The translations under genes and the position numbers were made by a program. DNA of 64,000 nucleotides from Acanthaster planci (taxonomy: Eukaryota; Echinodermata; Asteroidea; Valvatida; Acanthasteridae). Below are positions 1 through 13,500 of this stretch, piece after piece (within the stretch, counting starts at the first letter, position 1; every line of letters begins with the position of its first letter). The stretch is from positions 141,779 through 205,778 of the forward strand of contig NW_019091485.1 in NCBI RefSeq assembly GCF_001949145.1. Direction: 5' to 3'. The notes beneath the pieces were generated by a model. That model did no database searches. It saw only the letters and a program-made list of their open reading frames with translations, and was not told where the DNA came from.

Positions 1-172
1 CCAACTATTGTGCGGTCAGTAGACAGTGAGGGACTTTCTTACAGTACCAAAGTTATTTCCTACCTGACGGTAGACTTAATATACCTGCACAAAAAAAGTG
101 TACCATGGTACGGTACATGGACAGTAAATTCATAATTTTTAATGTGGCAAACTTTTATATGAACTACATGTA

Positions 173-604
173 CAGTGGAACACCGCTATAACAAACACGA
201 CAGGGTCCACGCTAAATGTTCGGTTCAGCGGTTGTTTGGTGTAGCGAAATTAATTGCTGAACATTTCGTTGCCATGCTGAATAGCGCCCTGTCTTGTCTA
301 ACTGAAGTGCACCCTCTTGTGATACTATGATTTGCTGTTTTCTGGTTTTTTTGGCCGTTTGAGGTTTATAGAAATGTATCTGTTAATTATTTTTGTTTTT
401 TATTAAATTTTGAGTTACAAAATTGATATTAGTTTATCCTAAAAGTCGTGAAGCTGCCGCTCAGGATCGATCTCTGATGCATGCTCTGGTGAATCTCGGT
501 TGATTTGCAACTGCATAATGTTCGGTAGGTTTTGTGCGCAAAATATTGGGAGCCAAGGACGATGTTTGGTACAGCTGAATGTTTGGTATAGCAATGTTCC
601 ACTG
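173..604. mobile_element. Pogo/Tigger-like DNA transposon remnant (MITE)
   Basis: The two ends form inverted repeats. The left end reads CAGTGGAACACCGCTATAAC and the reverse complement of the right end reads CAGTGGAACATTGCTATACC. TA dinucleotides flank both sides (171-172 and 605-606), as expected for the Tc1/mariner superfamily, and the CAGTGGAAC..GCTATAAC terminus is typical of pogo-like elements. At 432 bp with no transposase frame it is non-autonomous. Confidence 0.75.
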
Positions 605-636
605 TACTAATACATGAAAGAACATAAATAAGGCTC

Positions 637-3065
637 TAGGGGTGTGCATTCGCAGGTATTTTTAGAACCGGGTACCCGTTTTTTGTTAACATCGGGTACC
701 CGGGTACCCGGAAAAGAGATCGCCTGATAACAAATGGCATTGCGCGGGACCCGGTGGATCATGTGCCCGAAACACTGTTCTATTTGGTACATAGGAAGCA
801 AGCAGAACATTGTTCTAAACGTCAGAGTTAATCTCTCCTACCTTTTTATCAAACGAAATTGTTACCTTCAGTTTGCAAATTTTTTGTGGGTGTATGAAAC
901 AGAAAAACAAATCTTCTCGGGGAACGTCAGAAAAGAGAACAGAGCTGCAAACCACCTACATGACATACGCACCTGCAATTCGCAAATGCTCAAAGGAAAT
1001 GTCCCGGATGCTGCATGACCACGTACACGCGGAATGCACGTGGAGTGCACAAATGGTGAGCGCTGGTCGTGTCACGTGCGGACCCGATCACGTCACGGGT
1101 TAAAAGGCTTAAAGTTTTCTGTACAAAAATACCACCATAACTCGAACGATGCCCACACCATTACATCCACTTATTTTGAAGTTTCTGATTCAAAAAACCA
1201 CCACCAAAATGCTTCTAACGGCGTTGAAAGTATCGGAAGTCTATAAAGGGTTAGGAGTCATCGCAAGTTCATTTCTTTTCTGATGAGGACCAGCACGTTG
1301 CATAAATCAACGTAGCTACAACTGTGTAATCCTGGCTTTCAAGATGCTGAAACTAACCTGATTGCAACGCGGGCCCAATTGTAGTCCCCTTCAGGCAGTC
1401 CAATCGCTGACACTGCAGCGGCCATGTGACCGTAAAAAGAAAGGTCATGTGACCACACATAGGGAAGCCCAAGTGAAAAAAATAGCAGCGCTTCACGTTG
1501 TTAAATGACTAAGCGATACGAAAGTTTTGCCACACGAAGGTACGTACCACGATGGTTTAGTTTAATAAATACTTTTTCAGGTATATCCATTCCCCTGAGG
1601 TTCAGTTGTCGAGATTTTAATGTATAAGTACTTCGACAAGTGACATTTGATTGGCCGACTGTATTATGACTTGCACCTGTTTACATTTTCTTTTTTTTCG
1701 AATGAAAAAATACTTGGATTTGAAATGCTTTAGTACATACAGAAAGCATCATTCCTGCTTTTTGGCCGATTCCTCATCCACAGTTCCGCTGAATCACTGA
1801 GGAAATTCAAGTTGCTTTTATTTAAAAATAATTTTGAAACAGAATATTTCTAGGTATAAAATTTAACTAAACTGGTTCTCTGACCCTTTGGGTTTGTAGC
1901 GCACATTTAGTGCTTTGAATATAAAAAGAGACCGATCAACCGCGCAATTTGTGCGTGATCACTACTTACCGCACACCGTGTGGAGTCCAAGTACCGCTGA
2001 AATATTACACAGTCCGCTCNNNNNNNNNNNNNNNNNNNNNNNNNNNNNNNNNNNNNNNNNNNNNNNNNNNNNNNNNNNNNNNNNNNNNNNNNNNNNNNNN
2101 NNNNNNNNNNNNNNNNNNNNNNNNNNNNNNNNNNNNNNNNNNNNNNNNNNNNNNNNNNNNNNNNNNNNNNNNNNNNNNNNNNNNNNNNNNNNNNNNNNNN
2201 NNNNNNNNNNNNNTATGGTCAGAAGTCAACTTTGTGTTTTGGATATACTTCAATTTTTTTTTTCAAAACCAAAGCTTTCATATTTGGACTCACAGGATCG
2301 ATCGACGAAAGTGACGATGACACCTTTCCTAGTTCTGGATCGGTTTAGGATCGAGACCAAAACGTCTTCACAAATAAAAGCCCAAACCATTGTAAAAAAT
2401 TGCTTTTCTAATAGAGAATCTTTTAATTTTGAGAAAATTAGATGAAAAATAAGAATTCCAATGAATTAAAAAGGTAGGAATTGCGTGAGGTTTGACTTGA
2501 CTTTTCAACTGTATAGTGAGCTATCAACGTTACCCTCCCCGTGCGCACAGTTGACGAACCCATTACTTCACATACATTTCTGCTGCGCCCGTGTAGTTGA
2601 GTTCGCAACGACTTTGCGTGGTAACGCCGCGCGATCCGAGAGCGTTGGAAAAGCTTGCAGTTTTCGGTAAATTAACAAAAACAGAAACTCTAAAAAAGTC
2701 ATTTTGATTAAGCAGACATTAGATACAAAGGTTTATATGATTAATAAATTTAAAGAAATATTTAAAATCACACTTAGCGATTGACCTATCGCCCGTGAAT
2801 TTTAGTGTTTTTTTTCGCTCTTGTGAACTAGGAAATTCAGGAACTAGGAAAACCAGGAAAAGTTTCATATATGACTGCGGGACCGGGTTTTCATCGGCCC
2901 GGTGGTTTTCCATGAAGTCTGTCCTTCAGTAAGAAATTTCACAGGCATTTTATGCATGAATGTTTGTTCCTAATTTATTTACTTTTTTACGGGTACCCGG
3001 CCCGGAAAAATGGAACCGGGTTTTAAAATCGACGGGCGGGTATCCGGGTACCCGGCACAGGCCTA
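637..3065. mobile_element. hAT-superfamily transposon, non-autonomous or degraded
   Basis: The element is flanked by a perfect 8-bp target duplication, TAAGGCTC, at 629-636 and 3066-3073. The termini are TAGGGGTGTGCA (left) and, reverse-complemented, TAGGCCTGTGCC (right), matching at 9 of 12 positions. Subterminal GGGTACCCGG palindromes occur near both ends (about 667-712 and 2990-3055). The 8-bp duplication and TGTGC-type ends are typical of hAT elements. No transposase is recognisable in the 2.4 kb, but 194 bp are unknown (gap at 2020-2213). Confidence 0.85.
2020..2213. other. Assembly gap (194 N)
   Basis: A run of N inside the hAT element. Any reading frame crossing it is an artefact. Confidence 0.99.
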
Positions 3066-6000
3066 TAAGGCTCCTGAGTACAAGTTCATGCATTTATAAA
3101 TATAGTTTTCCAAAACAGTTTCGAATGAATTTGAAATACCCGCATGTAGAGAGAGCAAGGTACATGTACGTGTAGACCTGTACTCATTGAATTTATCATT
3201 TATTCCATTGCAAGTTCATTCACTGCAAATATCAGAAAAGCGCATCTGCATTAACCATGAATGTACATGTACATTAGGCCGAAGGACATATAGGGTGTGC
3301 TTAACTGTCACCACGGTTCATACCCCATTGTTCATAGTGGCCCACTTGTTACCATTATATACAGTTGGTGATTAATGACCATGGAATGGCCAATTTACCA
3401 GGGTCATGAACTGCACAAGGTCAGCCCTGCCTTGTTATGAATGGCCATGGAAGGCTACTAAGTGCTTGTCATCAGCTGATATAACCAGGGATGTTTTTTA
3501 GGTTTAAGGTCACTTTAAAATGTATCTACAGGTATTTTTTTCCTTCTAAATTCAACAGTTGATTAAATCTTACATGGCAATTAGCTTATAATGGACAAAA
3601 TTGCCAATTGATAAATCAAAACTTTATTTGCAAATGAATGATTTATTATTGAGAAAATCATCAGAAACTTGAAGGCCTCATGATGATTGGAACTTTGAGA
3701 CAGACCCTCTGTGTAGGTCTACATGTACGTACATTACATGCACAGGTATTGTGAAAAACACCTGTACTGTCTATGCTGTCCTGCATGTAAAGTTTTGTTA
3801 TCACACTGTGCGTGTGTGGCACAAGGGCACAAGAAAAGTTAGCAGTATAATGTGCATACCAGCATGCATTGCTAACGTTACAATGTACATACATTTGTAT
3901 TTTAATTACAGTTTGCTAAAGCTCTCAAAAATAGTCATGTTTTCTGTTTCCTAACCTACCTTTTGACAACGCAACCATAATTTTGTTGGGGAGGTGGGAG
4001 AAATGGTAAAAAAGAAAAATGTGTAAATTAAAAAAATATTTTAAAATATTGTAGTTTGAATGAGGTGCAAAAAAGGTTTGGTGGACTGTGTGTACAGGTA
4101 TGCTTGCAACTTGAATCCTTTAGGATTTTTGTTGTTTATTTCCTGTGAATTTGAAACATGTGCCACCCAACCTCTCTTTGCTTTAACACAAAGCTGCACA
4201 CAGATTCAGTACATGTACAAGTTCAACGGCCTATCCACATTAAATGTACATACATGTACCTTACCCTGTTTTCAGATGCCATGAAATTGGAAGCAGATTT
4301 TTTTGGCCTTTGTTTTATGAACAACCATTCTCTGTTTTTTGTGTTTGGGCTTTTTTGCCATACAGAAGCAAAGTGCCATATAGCCATATACCCAACTAAA
4401 AAACGTGGTAAATAGTGGCCTTACTAGTAGTAGTATGCTGGTCATGTACTTGTACATGTAATATTCCCACCTCCTGTCACAGTTGGATGTGCTGTGGCAG
4501 TGTGGGTATAACACTTTCACAATTCAGGGATATGAAATCAGTATTTTGGGTGTGAACTGGTCCATATTAAGACTGGTTGGATCCGCAGAGGCCTAGAGAA
4601 TTATCAAGGTTCCCTCACCAATCGTAAAGTCAGTCCCCGCCCCCAACCAGATAATTATGATTGTCACCTGATAGGTGACAGAAGATACTGTGAGCTGGTT
4701 GTGAAAGTTGCTGGGCAATAATAATGGTATTAATCAGCCCCAGCAGGTGGGCATGGAATGACTTATGGCTCAGTCTTGGATTGTGAGAGCACCTTATTGG
4801 AAAATGATATGCCAGTGTGCATCTTAAAGTGGTAGTAGGAGGAATGGGTTGTGCCCTCTAAACCCGCTGTTGCTAAAGAAAATAGATTTCACTCTACTAA
4901 CAGGGTACATGGTACCGGTACATTTATGTTGGACCCGATCAACCCATTAGCACAGTGACATGAATGTGTTGCACTGTCAGTCAATCTTTTATGAAATCGT
5001 CAATTTTACATACATGTACGTGTATTTCCCTTTTGTTTGAAACAGTCATTCACATCTGTGAACTAGAAAGAAAAAGCTATTGCTAGAAGGTGGAATTATT
5101 GGCAATTCGTACTGCAAGATTGAGCAATCACACGGATCACATCATGCTCAACATGTGCATGCAAGGCCAGACATGTACATGGACGGCACAAAAACTTCCT
5201 TTGCAGTATACCAGTACATTGTACATGCGGCTTTTGAATGGATCTGTAGTCATTTCTACCCTATTCTTGTTCGTCTTCTTTGCACAGTAGTTTTTCTCGA
5301 CTCGAAGAAAAATTTCAGATGATCCACATACATGTATGTTTTAAGTTTCATGTATGAATGTGTAGAAGTAAAGACCATGTTTGCCCATGTGCATCTTACA
5401 CCACTGCTGTATTTAAATGAGTAGGATAAATCTCACGTTAATGTCGTCTACCACAGCAGATAGCGTGCCACGCCTTTTTATTCACCAAACTACATACATT
5501 GTATATACATGTATGGTAGGACTGTTGAACACAGTTTACTTGTAGTATACGGTACATCATGTGGGTTATTCAGTGCATTGCCTAATTTACTTTCCATTCA
5601 ACTGCACATTCCTCTCTGGAAGCTCAGAAGTGTAGCCTTTGATCTTAGTAGAACAAGACGCTGAATACAACGCTGTGAATAGTCCTGACCCTCCATTCAA
5701 ACCGCTTTCTGCAATAAGCAGCCTTTAAGTACACGACACACATGAAGGCATGCACAATATGTACATGTACAGGCTAGGTGCATGTGCACTACTGTACAAC
5801 AGAAGTGGTGGTTTTGCTCCATTAGATGGCTTGGGTTGGGTTGGGTTGCTTTTTGGGGCAACTGTGTTATGAAGAAGTACAAATATTACAGTACATTTGC
5901 CTTCAGAAAAATACACATTCTCCTTAGGTTACAAGTTCCCTTACAATGTCAGGTTTGTGTAAAGAATTGAAGTTGAAAGGAAAGATCAGTTACATGTAGC

Positions 6001-6618
6001 ATTGTTTTAAAAAACTATGTTACTTGTATTATTTGTATACAGGCTACACAAGTTTTGCTATCATGTGAGCTACCATATTTCTAAGGGAAAATGTCAGTTT
6101 GTGAATTTTCAGGCAGTTGGGAGATGACAGTAGACTAGTGTCTGAGTGCCCCCCAAAATGGTGTGGTGTCAAGAAAAAAAATTTAAGCATACATCTGCAA
6201 ACAGAGTAGCCTGAAAAAGCATTCCAGAATTCCAGAATAACACATCTAGAAAAGTCATGATCAATAAATGTCTGAGATGATATACTAGTACATTATACAT
6301 GTACATGTACTATTATTGTAGTCTAAGCATGTTCTTGGTTTACCCTGTATAAGATCCTTTACAAACTAAATAAATGTAAGTCGACCTCATGGAAAACCCA
6401 CATCTGATGACACACCCACCTTCACCATTCAGTGGGAGGCATTCCTCTGTACACTGCCATAGATCTGTTTACCACAAAAGAACAGTCAGTAAGCATGCTG
6501 ACTTTGTGTGTAAGTATTCAGTTCCAAAGAAAAGAAAATACCCTCAATTGTTGTCCCTTCCCCCACTTCCTGAGTATTTACCAGCCGATGAAGGACTTGA
6601 ATTGTAGTTTCCCATAAT
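3066..6618 (+). other. Upstream intronic sequence without genes
   Basis: AT-rich DNA with many short self-complementary ACATGTAC words (for example around 4203, 5767 and 6298) and a small perfect hairpin at about 4662-4680. I see no exon or transposon ends. Confidence 0.65.
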
Positions 6619-7646
6619 CAGTGTTCCCCACAGCCTAAAATTATAACCAGGCCGCACATGTGAGCATGGAGTGCAAAGCCATTACGGCATGGGGTCCAAG
6701 GCCTGCTCAAGGGCGCCAGGAAATTTTGGATTCTAGATGCTCTGTGGTGCAATCTGAGGTATTTCCAGGGCACTTCCTTCAGACTCAAGTTTTTTTAGGG
6801 AGTCAGGTTGGCAAGGTAGTTCTTCCTTGCCTTCCATGTCTGTCCCGGGTTCGATTCCCGGCCCGGTCCACATGTGGATTGGGTTTTCAGTCCCTACCTG
6901 ACTCCGTGGGTTTTACCCAGACTATTCCTCTGGGGTTTTCCTCCCACCTCTAAAACTGTAACTGCTTCCGACTGTCTCATCTTTACTGATGTTGGTGAAT
7001 GTGGGTCGTTTGGCAGCTGCCTGAGGTGCCCTTGTATGTCATCGGCTCAACAATGTTTAAATGTCTTCATTGTACAGTGCATTTGAACATATCTATATAA
7101 AATTTGCGCTTTCTAAATGAATAAATTATTATTATCATTTGCACGTGTTGAAATGAAGGCAAGATTATTATCGGGAGATCATCAATTAGTTGATTTGTTT
7201 CTGGGGCATTTCTTTTTTTACTGATCGGAACTCACCATCAAGCAAATGGTTTATTACATGTACCTTTTTCCTACCTCCATGCATGTGCGTATGTACATGT
7301 ACGTGGATTCAGGGCGAGTGGATAATGTATGTCATGTATAGGCCCTTCCCTAATTCCAGATCTAAAAAATAACTCCATGGTCAGATTCCAGCGACAAAAT
7401 CCATAGACAGTGCAAAGTGCTTCTCTGTTGTGCTGAATAATGATGGCAAATTCATCCTGCTAGTTCTATAAAGTGTGGTAAACTTCTGTGCATTAAGATA
7501 AACTGTGATGGTGGAGAATACAGAAAATCCAATAGAAGAAAAAGCAGGACTGTGAGAATTTTGGCAGGGCGGCAAAACTTTAGAGGGGCTGTCTTAACTT
7601 TTGGCAGGGCAGCTTGCCCTGCTAAAACCCTTTGTAGAAAACACTG
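6619..7646. mobile_element. hAT-like DNA transposon with nested SINE
   Basis: The left end begins CAGTGTTCCCCACA and the right end, reverse-complemented, begins CAGTGTTTTCTACA (11 of 14 identical). A 6-bp direct repeat CATAAT lies immediately outside both ends (6613-6618 and 7647-7652). CAGTGTT termini are common among hAT elements, though their duplication is usually 8 bp, so the superfamily is uncertain. No transposase frame is seen. The interior contains a SINE. Confidence 0.55.
6784..7137 (+). mobile_element. tRNA-derived SINE
   Basis: A pol III B box (GGTTCGATTCC) lies at about 6848-6858, inside a tRNA-like arm (CCCGG..CCGG). It is preceded by an A-box-like TTGGCAAGGTAG at about 6808. 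Downstream is a body with GGTTTTCCTCCCAC, a block I recall from several marine invertebrate SINEs. The 3' end is an ATT-rich tail (AAATTATTATTATC). It is too long and degenerate to be a working tRNA gene. Boundaries are approximate. Confidence 0.75.
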
Positions 7647-10450
7647 CATAATTGAGAGTTTTTTTTTTATAGTACGGTCTATTATGTACCGGTAGGTTGA
7701 AGGAAGGCTTTTCAGGAATGTCACTGAAAAATTGAGGTCACATTTACCCATAACATTTTTTTAGGGCAGGAGTTGGTTAGCTTGGCTGTACTGCAGACCT
7801 GCCAACCTGCCATACTTCTTCCTCTGGAAGATTATAGACAATAGATTAAAAGGCATTAAAAATGCTCATCTATTACCATGATTACATATTTTGGGTAACA
7901 AATTTTAAGTGAACCCCTGGAACCTTTTGTTGGTGCGCAATTTCAGATCAGCCAAATAAATTCCGTCAAAACATGTAAGAACTGTGTTGTACAGGTACTA
8001 CCCGCAATTATGCACCATGCATGGCTTAAACAGCTGAATGTTTAGGCACTGGCAAAATGTACCACCAAAGCCACGGCAATTCATGCAGCACATTACACTG
8101 TACCTACTGTATAATTTAATCAGAATTTTATGAAAATCAAATTTGCTGTCTGCGCTATAGTGTAATGTTCAGAGGAGAGCAAGCCTGGTTCTAGGGCTAA
8201 CACAGAATGTGCATAATCTACACATGATCAGACAGAAAATCTTCTGATCTCCTTAGTCATATTTATCCAAGACATCATGCACTGGTATATATCTCAAATT
8301 AAAAATAGGGTTTTGAAGATCATCAATGCACATATACATGTATACATAGTGCTATCCTGATTTATGCCAGTTCGTGCATGGTTCCTGTACTTTCGCTTGC
8401 ATTTTTATATATTGTCATGAATATCAGTACTGAAAATACACATTAATCTGCAAAATGTATCTTGAATTTCTAGTTTTGGATGACATGTACATGTATTTCA
8501 GCAGCCATTTTCTACGATTCTAATGTTTGAATAATGTGACTCACACGTTGTCTACTGACACTCAAAGAATGTTAAGAGTAACACCTGAATGCAGCAAAAT
8601 TAGTGACTTTCCACTGAAAATATCGGCTGTATTGTCGCTTTGAGGCTGATAGTGTACATGTTCACATACACCAAAATGTACCAGTACTGAACGAGTATAT
8701 GTAAAGGAATACATTTTGTGAGGAAAATCCGTATGTTTGAGTTTGATGTTTTCATTGAACTTTTTCTGCCGTGGGCATGCAGAAACTTATTATGATGTTC
8801 TTTCGTGTCAATCTGCTGCACATTCCGGCATGGGCTTTTTTTTTATCGTAACAGAACATTTATTCGCTGTGTTACGACAAGCTGATTTCATTGCTTGCTC
8901 TGCGCGAATCATGATGAACTCGACAAAATCTGACCAAGAAATGACAAAATCACACAAATTTGGCCAACTCTGCCACAAATAAGATGTACACATACATGAT
9001 ATGTGCATAGCTTTATCTGGGCACGCTTTACAGTGTGTGCGCGGTGTGCTGCTGTACAGTATGCATGGAGACTGGGAACCCATACAACCATTTTCGCGTG
9101 CTCGCTATTGATATCTGTGTAGCAGTAGTCTGGTTCATAGGTTTGGTGTGGTCGCAATCAATCTATATTGCACGGGAACTGTGCCCATTGGATTTTTCCC
9201 CCCCCTGCTAAAATACCATGGCTGCACGGAAATCTTCTTTGACCTTTTTGGCCTGTTAGTTTAACATCGCGTTGTTGTTGACAGGGAAGTCACTAGTTTA
9301 CCGTGTATTCCCATTTGATTCAATTTTGTAATTCTCCAGGAAAGTCACGTTAAGTTAACCAAAAAAAGTCCAGTGGGAATACGGCTTAAGTGTTGCTTTT
9401 TTATTGCCTTTGTGTGGGACAATCTGGTTTTAATGGGGACATTCAAAAAACTGTATGTAAGTAAACGTCTTTACTTTTATATGTATCCATAGACATGAGC
9501 AATCCTGAAATGTTCACCAATTTTCATTGGCCAGACATCCGGTTGCTAAATCCTAGGGGTAAACTGTGATTGGTACTGGAATGAATGCAAAGGCATAGTG
9601 CAGATTTCAAGAGGGCAATCAAACAGGTTATAAATACACGTCATACAAATTTCCCTTGTGCTTGTGTGACTGTGAATCAGCAACAGTAAGAGCAAATGGC
9701 ATTTTTATACAACATTTAGTATGGTGTTGCTGAATGTACAGTACATGTAATAAATGATGACTGCATATAAAATGACTTGGTGCCACACCTTATTGACAGT
9801 ACTGTACATGTACTTTTAGTTGCACTTGCACTTGACTTCCCTGTGTGTAAATTTGTTTGTGTGGGAGGGAGGGGGCAACTCTGATGGAATTTAAGGATCA
9901 GCATTACAAATTGCTCTTGAAGGTGAATTACACAGTTAAGTGAATAGAAAAGTCCATTAGTTTCAGGCATAAAAGGATGCATTTACAAACTGTGAACATG
10001 TAAAGATTAAATTTATTTTCTGATGTTTTGCCAATGTGAGTTTACATCTGTACACGCATTTGTTCTTACTTATTGTCCTATTTTATTGTCACTTTTTTAC
10101 CTACCATATTTCTGAACTGTATATGCACATGTATGTACTGAATACTGATACATGTACGTGTAAGTAGGTCAAGCATACATGTACCACTGAACTTAATATA
10201 ATGTGTGAATGTGTACATGTACTTGTGTATTTACACATGCAGGCCACAAATTGTCTGACTTATACAATAATATGTTGTTATCATTCAAGTATCACACCGC
10301 TTTTCTGACCGTACTGTCAACCTTCTTTTCTGTACCGTACCCGTATATTTTCCATTTTTGGATCATTTTCCACAACTTTGAGTGGAATGTAATACATCAT
10401 TTGTAATTAAACAAGTTACATGTTGGGTTGCTGGAATGTAGAATATACCA

Positions 10451-10565
10451 GTACATTTACATGTACATGTACATCGATATGTGGTACATGTACAGTAGTG
10501 TAGGAGTTTATTGTACAGTAAAAAGCAGAAGAGTCCTGCACATACATGTACATGTACTGGTACCT
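10451..10565. repeat. Cluster of ACATGTAC self-complementary words
   Basis: Several overlapping copies of the palindrome ACATGT/GTACAT occur here (for example 10458-10474 and 10542-10558), often next to GGTACC or CCGGTA. The same word is scattered through most introns but is not seen in the exons. Function unknown. Confidence 0.8.
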
Positions 10566-13500
10566 GGTAATGATTCCTTTTATGCTTAATAAGTGCAATC
10601 TGTCAGTCAATGCGTCCATTACCAAGGTTTCCATTTATCAAAGTAGTAAGTGTGGAGCATCATTGATTTTTAATTACTGACATGGCATCGTATTCAGTGA
10701 CTGACAGCTTTAACTGATAGTAGTTTGCCATTGACTGCATCCTGCATGTTTACACAGGGTCCAAAGATCCCCTTTTTGGGGCGGGGACTGCTAATCGGTT
10801 GAAGTAAAGTGAACATGCAGTTTATAGAGAGACCATAAACTTAAACTGTTGGCTGTGTCCTTGATTAGTAACTCTATCAAGGCCTACATGTACTGGTATG
10901 TGTAATGCAGAAGAGGCACTTTTTCTTAAGGTTGTAGGTGCTTCTAATGTAATTACACTTGTCCAATAAACTGCCACATATCAAGTAATTAATGCCAGGG
11001 AATGTGTAGTTTGGAGTCCTGTCAGTTTCAATTGTTGGTCATTTCAAATAGGAATCAACTTTAAAAAGTTGATTGCTTTGTCAAACTGGTGATGACAGTT
11101 GACACGCATAGGGATTAAAATATTCTGTATCTTCCAAATCACTTCAAAGCTCCAGCATGCAATTTTACTGTTTTTCTATGTCACCATTATACTTTGTTGT
11201 AATCAGCCACCATAAATAATTGGTCCATTGCTAGATGGAAGCCTCAGCATATGACTGTGCCAAGTTTAGAACTCTGTCTTTCTCATACCAGTCATTTTAC
11301 AATGTATAGCCCTTTCAGTAATCTTGGTCCAAGATGTTTTTGCTTGACACTTGTTACATGTACATGTACATGTTCATGCACAGAGTTTCACACCCTCAAA
11401 ATTAAATCAATACTGGTCCAGTAATGTTGTTGTTTTGTTAAGAACCAAGAGAATTGATACTGTACTTATGGAGAAATGCAAGCTACTGCAAAACCAACTA
11501 AATAAGTATTCTAAAAAGATTTAAAAGCCACAAAAGGTGCTGGAACCAAGGCTACCCATTTGTTGTCCTCGTGGTGTCTCAGTTTTCTTACAGGCTCAAA
11601 GAACGAGCCATTGGTTAATGTACATTGTTTGTCTGGGCAGCGCAGTGCTTGCATGTTTGCTCCCGGAAGATTCTCAGCAAGAATGCTCAGAGGCTGAGGG
11701 TTAGTATGTACATGTACCGGTACATGTATTATTGCACAGAAATGCTATATAAATTACTCGTACATTTAAATACATGGAGGAGGACGTATATGAGGTGAAT
11801 CTTTAATCTAGTGCATAATGCGGTTAATGCGCAGAATTGCAATTTAATACAAGCTTTGAAAAGGAACAAGTCTAGCTTATTTAGTCAGTATTGAAATTTT
11901 GCTGAAATTCCTGTTCCTGTGTATTAAATTTAATCTAGGCTTTTCTGGATGCTGTGAATTAGAAGCGTATTGCCGGTATGTTTTCAGCTATGAAACAGTG
12001 ACAGTGGAGCACTTCATTATTTCTGCTTAATTAATGTCTGGGTATGAAGCTCATAGTGGTGGACTTCAATGTCGCCCTCACTCTGTTTTTGAAGGTGTTG
12101 CATTCAATGCCTTTGCGGGCATGCAGCTGCAATGCCTAGATGGTTGCTACATGTATGCAGAAAATGCTGCAGCCATGTTTGGAATGTTGGCATCGGACCA
12201 ATCACCGCTAAGCTTTCATGAGGGCAAGTGGAAAACCAAAGAAATATAAGGGCTTGGATTCCCTCTTGGTGGTGCAGTTGGAAACTGCGAAGCCCACAAC
12301 ACTGTGGGATCACTGCTCACTTGTTAACTGAATATTCAATTGTATGTACATGTACAGTGTACTTTATATTATGTATTTTATTCTGGTCTGCATTGTGTAA
12401 CAGCAGAAAACTACATTCATGTGGACCTTAATTATCATCCCACTCCACAATCACTGGTATCCATTCCATTGTTGACTGTCTCTGAAACAGTAAAAACCAT
12501 TTTCTTCATCACAGAGTATTTTTTTGTTGACAGATAATAACACAATGAGAGGAATCTGCGTATCAACTGAAATGTCTATGAATGATCCTAAATGTTGCTC
12601 ATTTATCGGAGTCGGGCAGTTTAGCCAAGGTTGTGTTAAAAAATCATGTACTTTTTTAAATTTCAAATTGGGGATGTTGTTTAAGTTCCGACATTGCATA
12701 AAAAAGGGATGATTTTCCACAGGGATAATTGCTGATAATTCCTCACCCAGTCACTTAAAATCTTCACGTACGTGTAGGGCCTACAAGTTTGTACTCTGCA
12801 TTGATTGAGTTGTAAGTTTGGTCTCACAACCGTAGCTTCACTAACATTCCCAAATCCTCCAATTTCAATATAATTTTGCATGAACTCTAGGGAGTTAGGG
12901 TTTTAAAGAAACGCCGAATTCCATGTGTACATGTACAATGTACATACATATACCGGTATATTACAGAAAATAGTATCTACATGTAGAGTATGCCCAAGCC
13001 TGGCTGTGGCAATGTTGCCAGGCTAGTTTGAAGTTCACAATTTTGTTACTGTCTTGCATACATGTACATGTTCCAGTATGTACATGTCGTAGCGTTAAAA
13101 GTGTTCTTTTTGAAAGTCTTAATATCCTGTCAAGACAGAATAGCTAAACTCCCAGTTTCTTTAGGCTTGCTCTCCGATCAAGCAGAATCTGTCCACTGTT
13201 GGATTTTTTTAGGATGAGCGGAGCAGAGTTTGGAAGTACCGGTACCTGTCCATATGAGTACACTGTTCATGTACCTACAAACTTTTCCTGCTTTGGATGA
13301 AATGGATTAGACCATTGAGACGTGAACATGTACTTGAAATCTCCAAAGTTCAACTTTCAAATAACAGATTGGGGAATTTTCAAAAGTCTATCCTCACCAA
13401 CTTTGTCTTTACAATTGAAGAAGGACACTGGTGTGCACGTGCATGATGTAACCCAAGCAGTGATCTGATGTTTCTCACTTCCCTCCTTGATCACCTCACC

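Noticed and set aside
2005-2445. Open frames crossing the N gap in the hAT element
   Set aside because: They consist largely of unknown bases, so no transposase can be claimed.
6840-6870. Functional tRNA gene suggested by the B box
   Set aside because: The remaining tRNA arms do not fold convincingly and the sequence continues into a SINE body with an ATT tail.
9250-9390. Weak inverted repeat (CCGTGTATTCCCA / CCGTATTCCCACT)
   Set aside because: Short imperfect arms with no clear ends or target duplication, so not enough to call an element.
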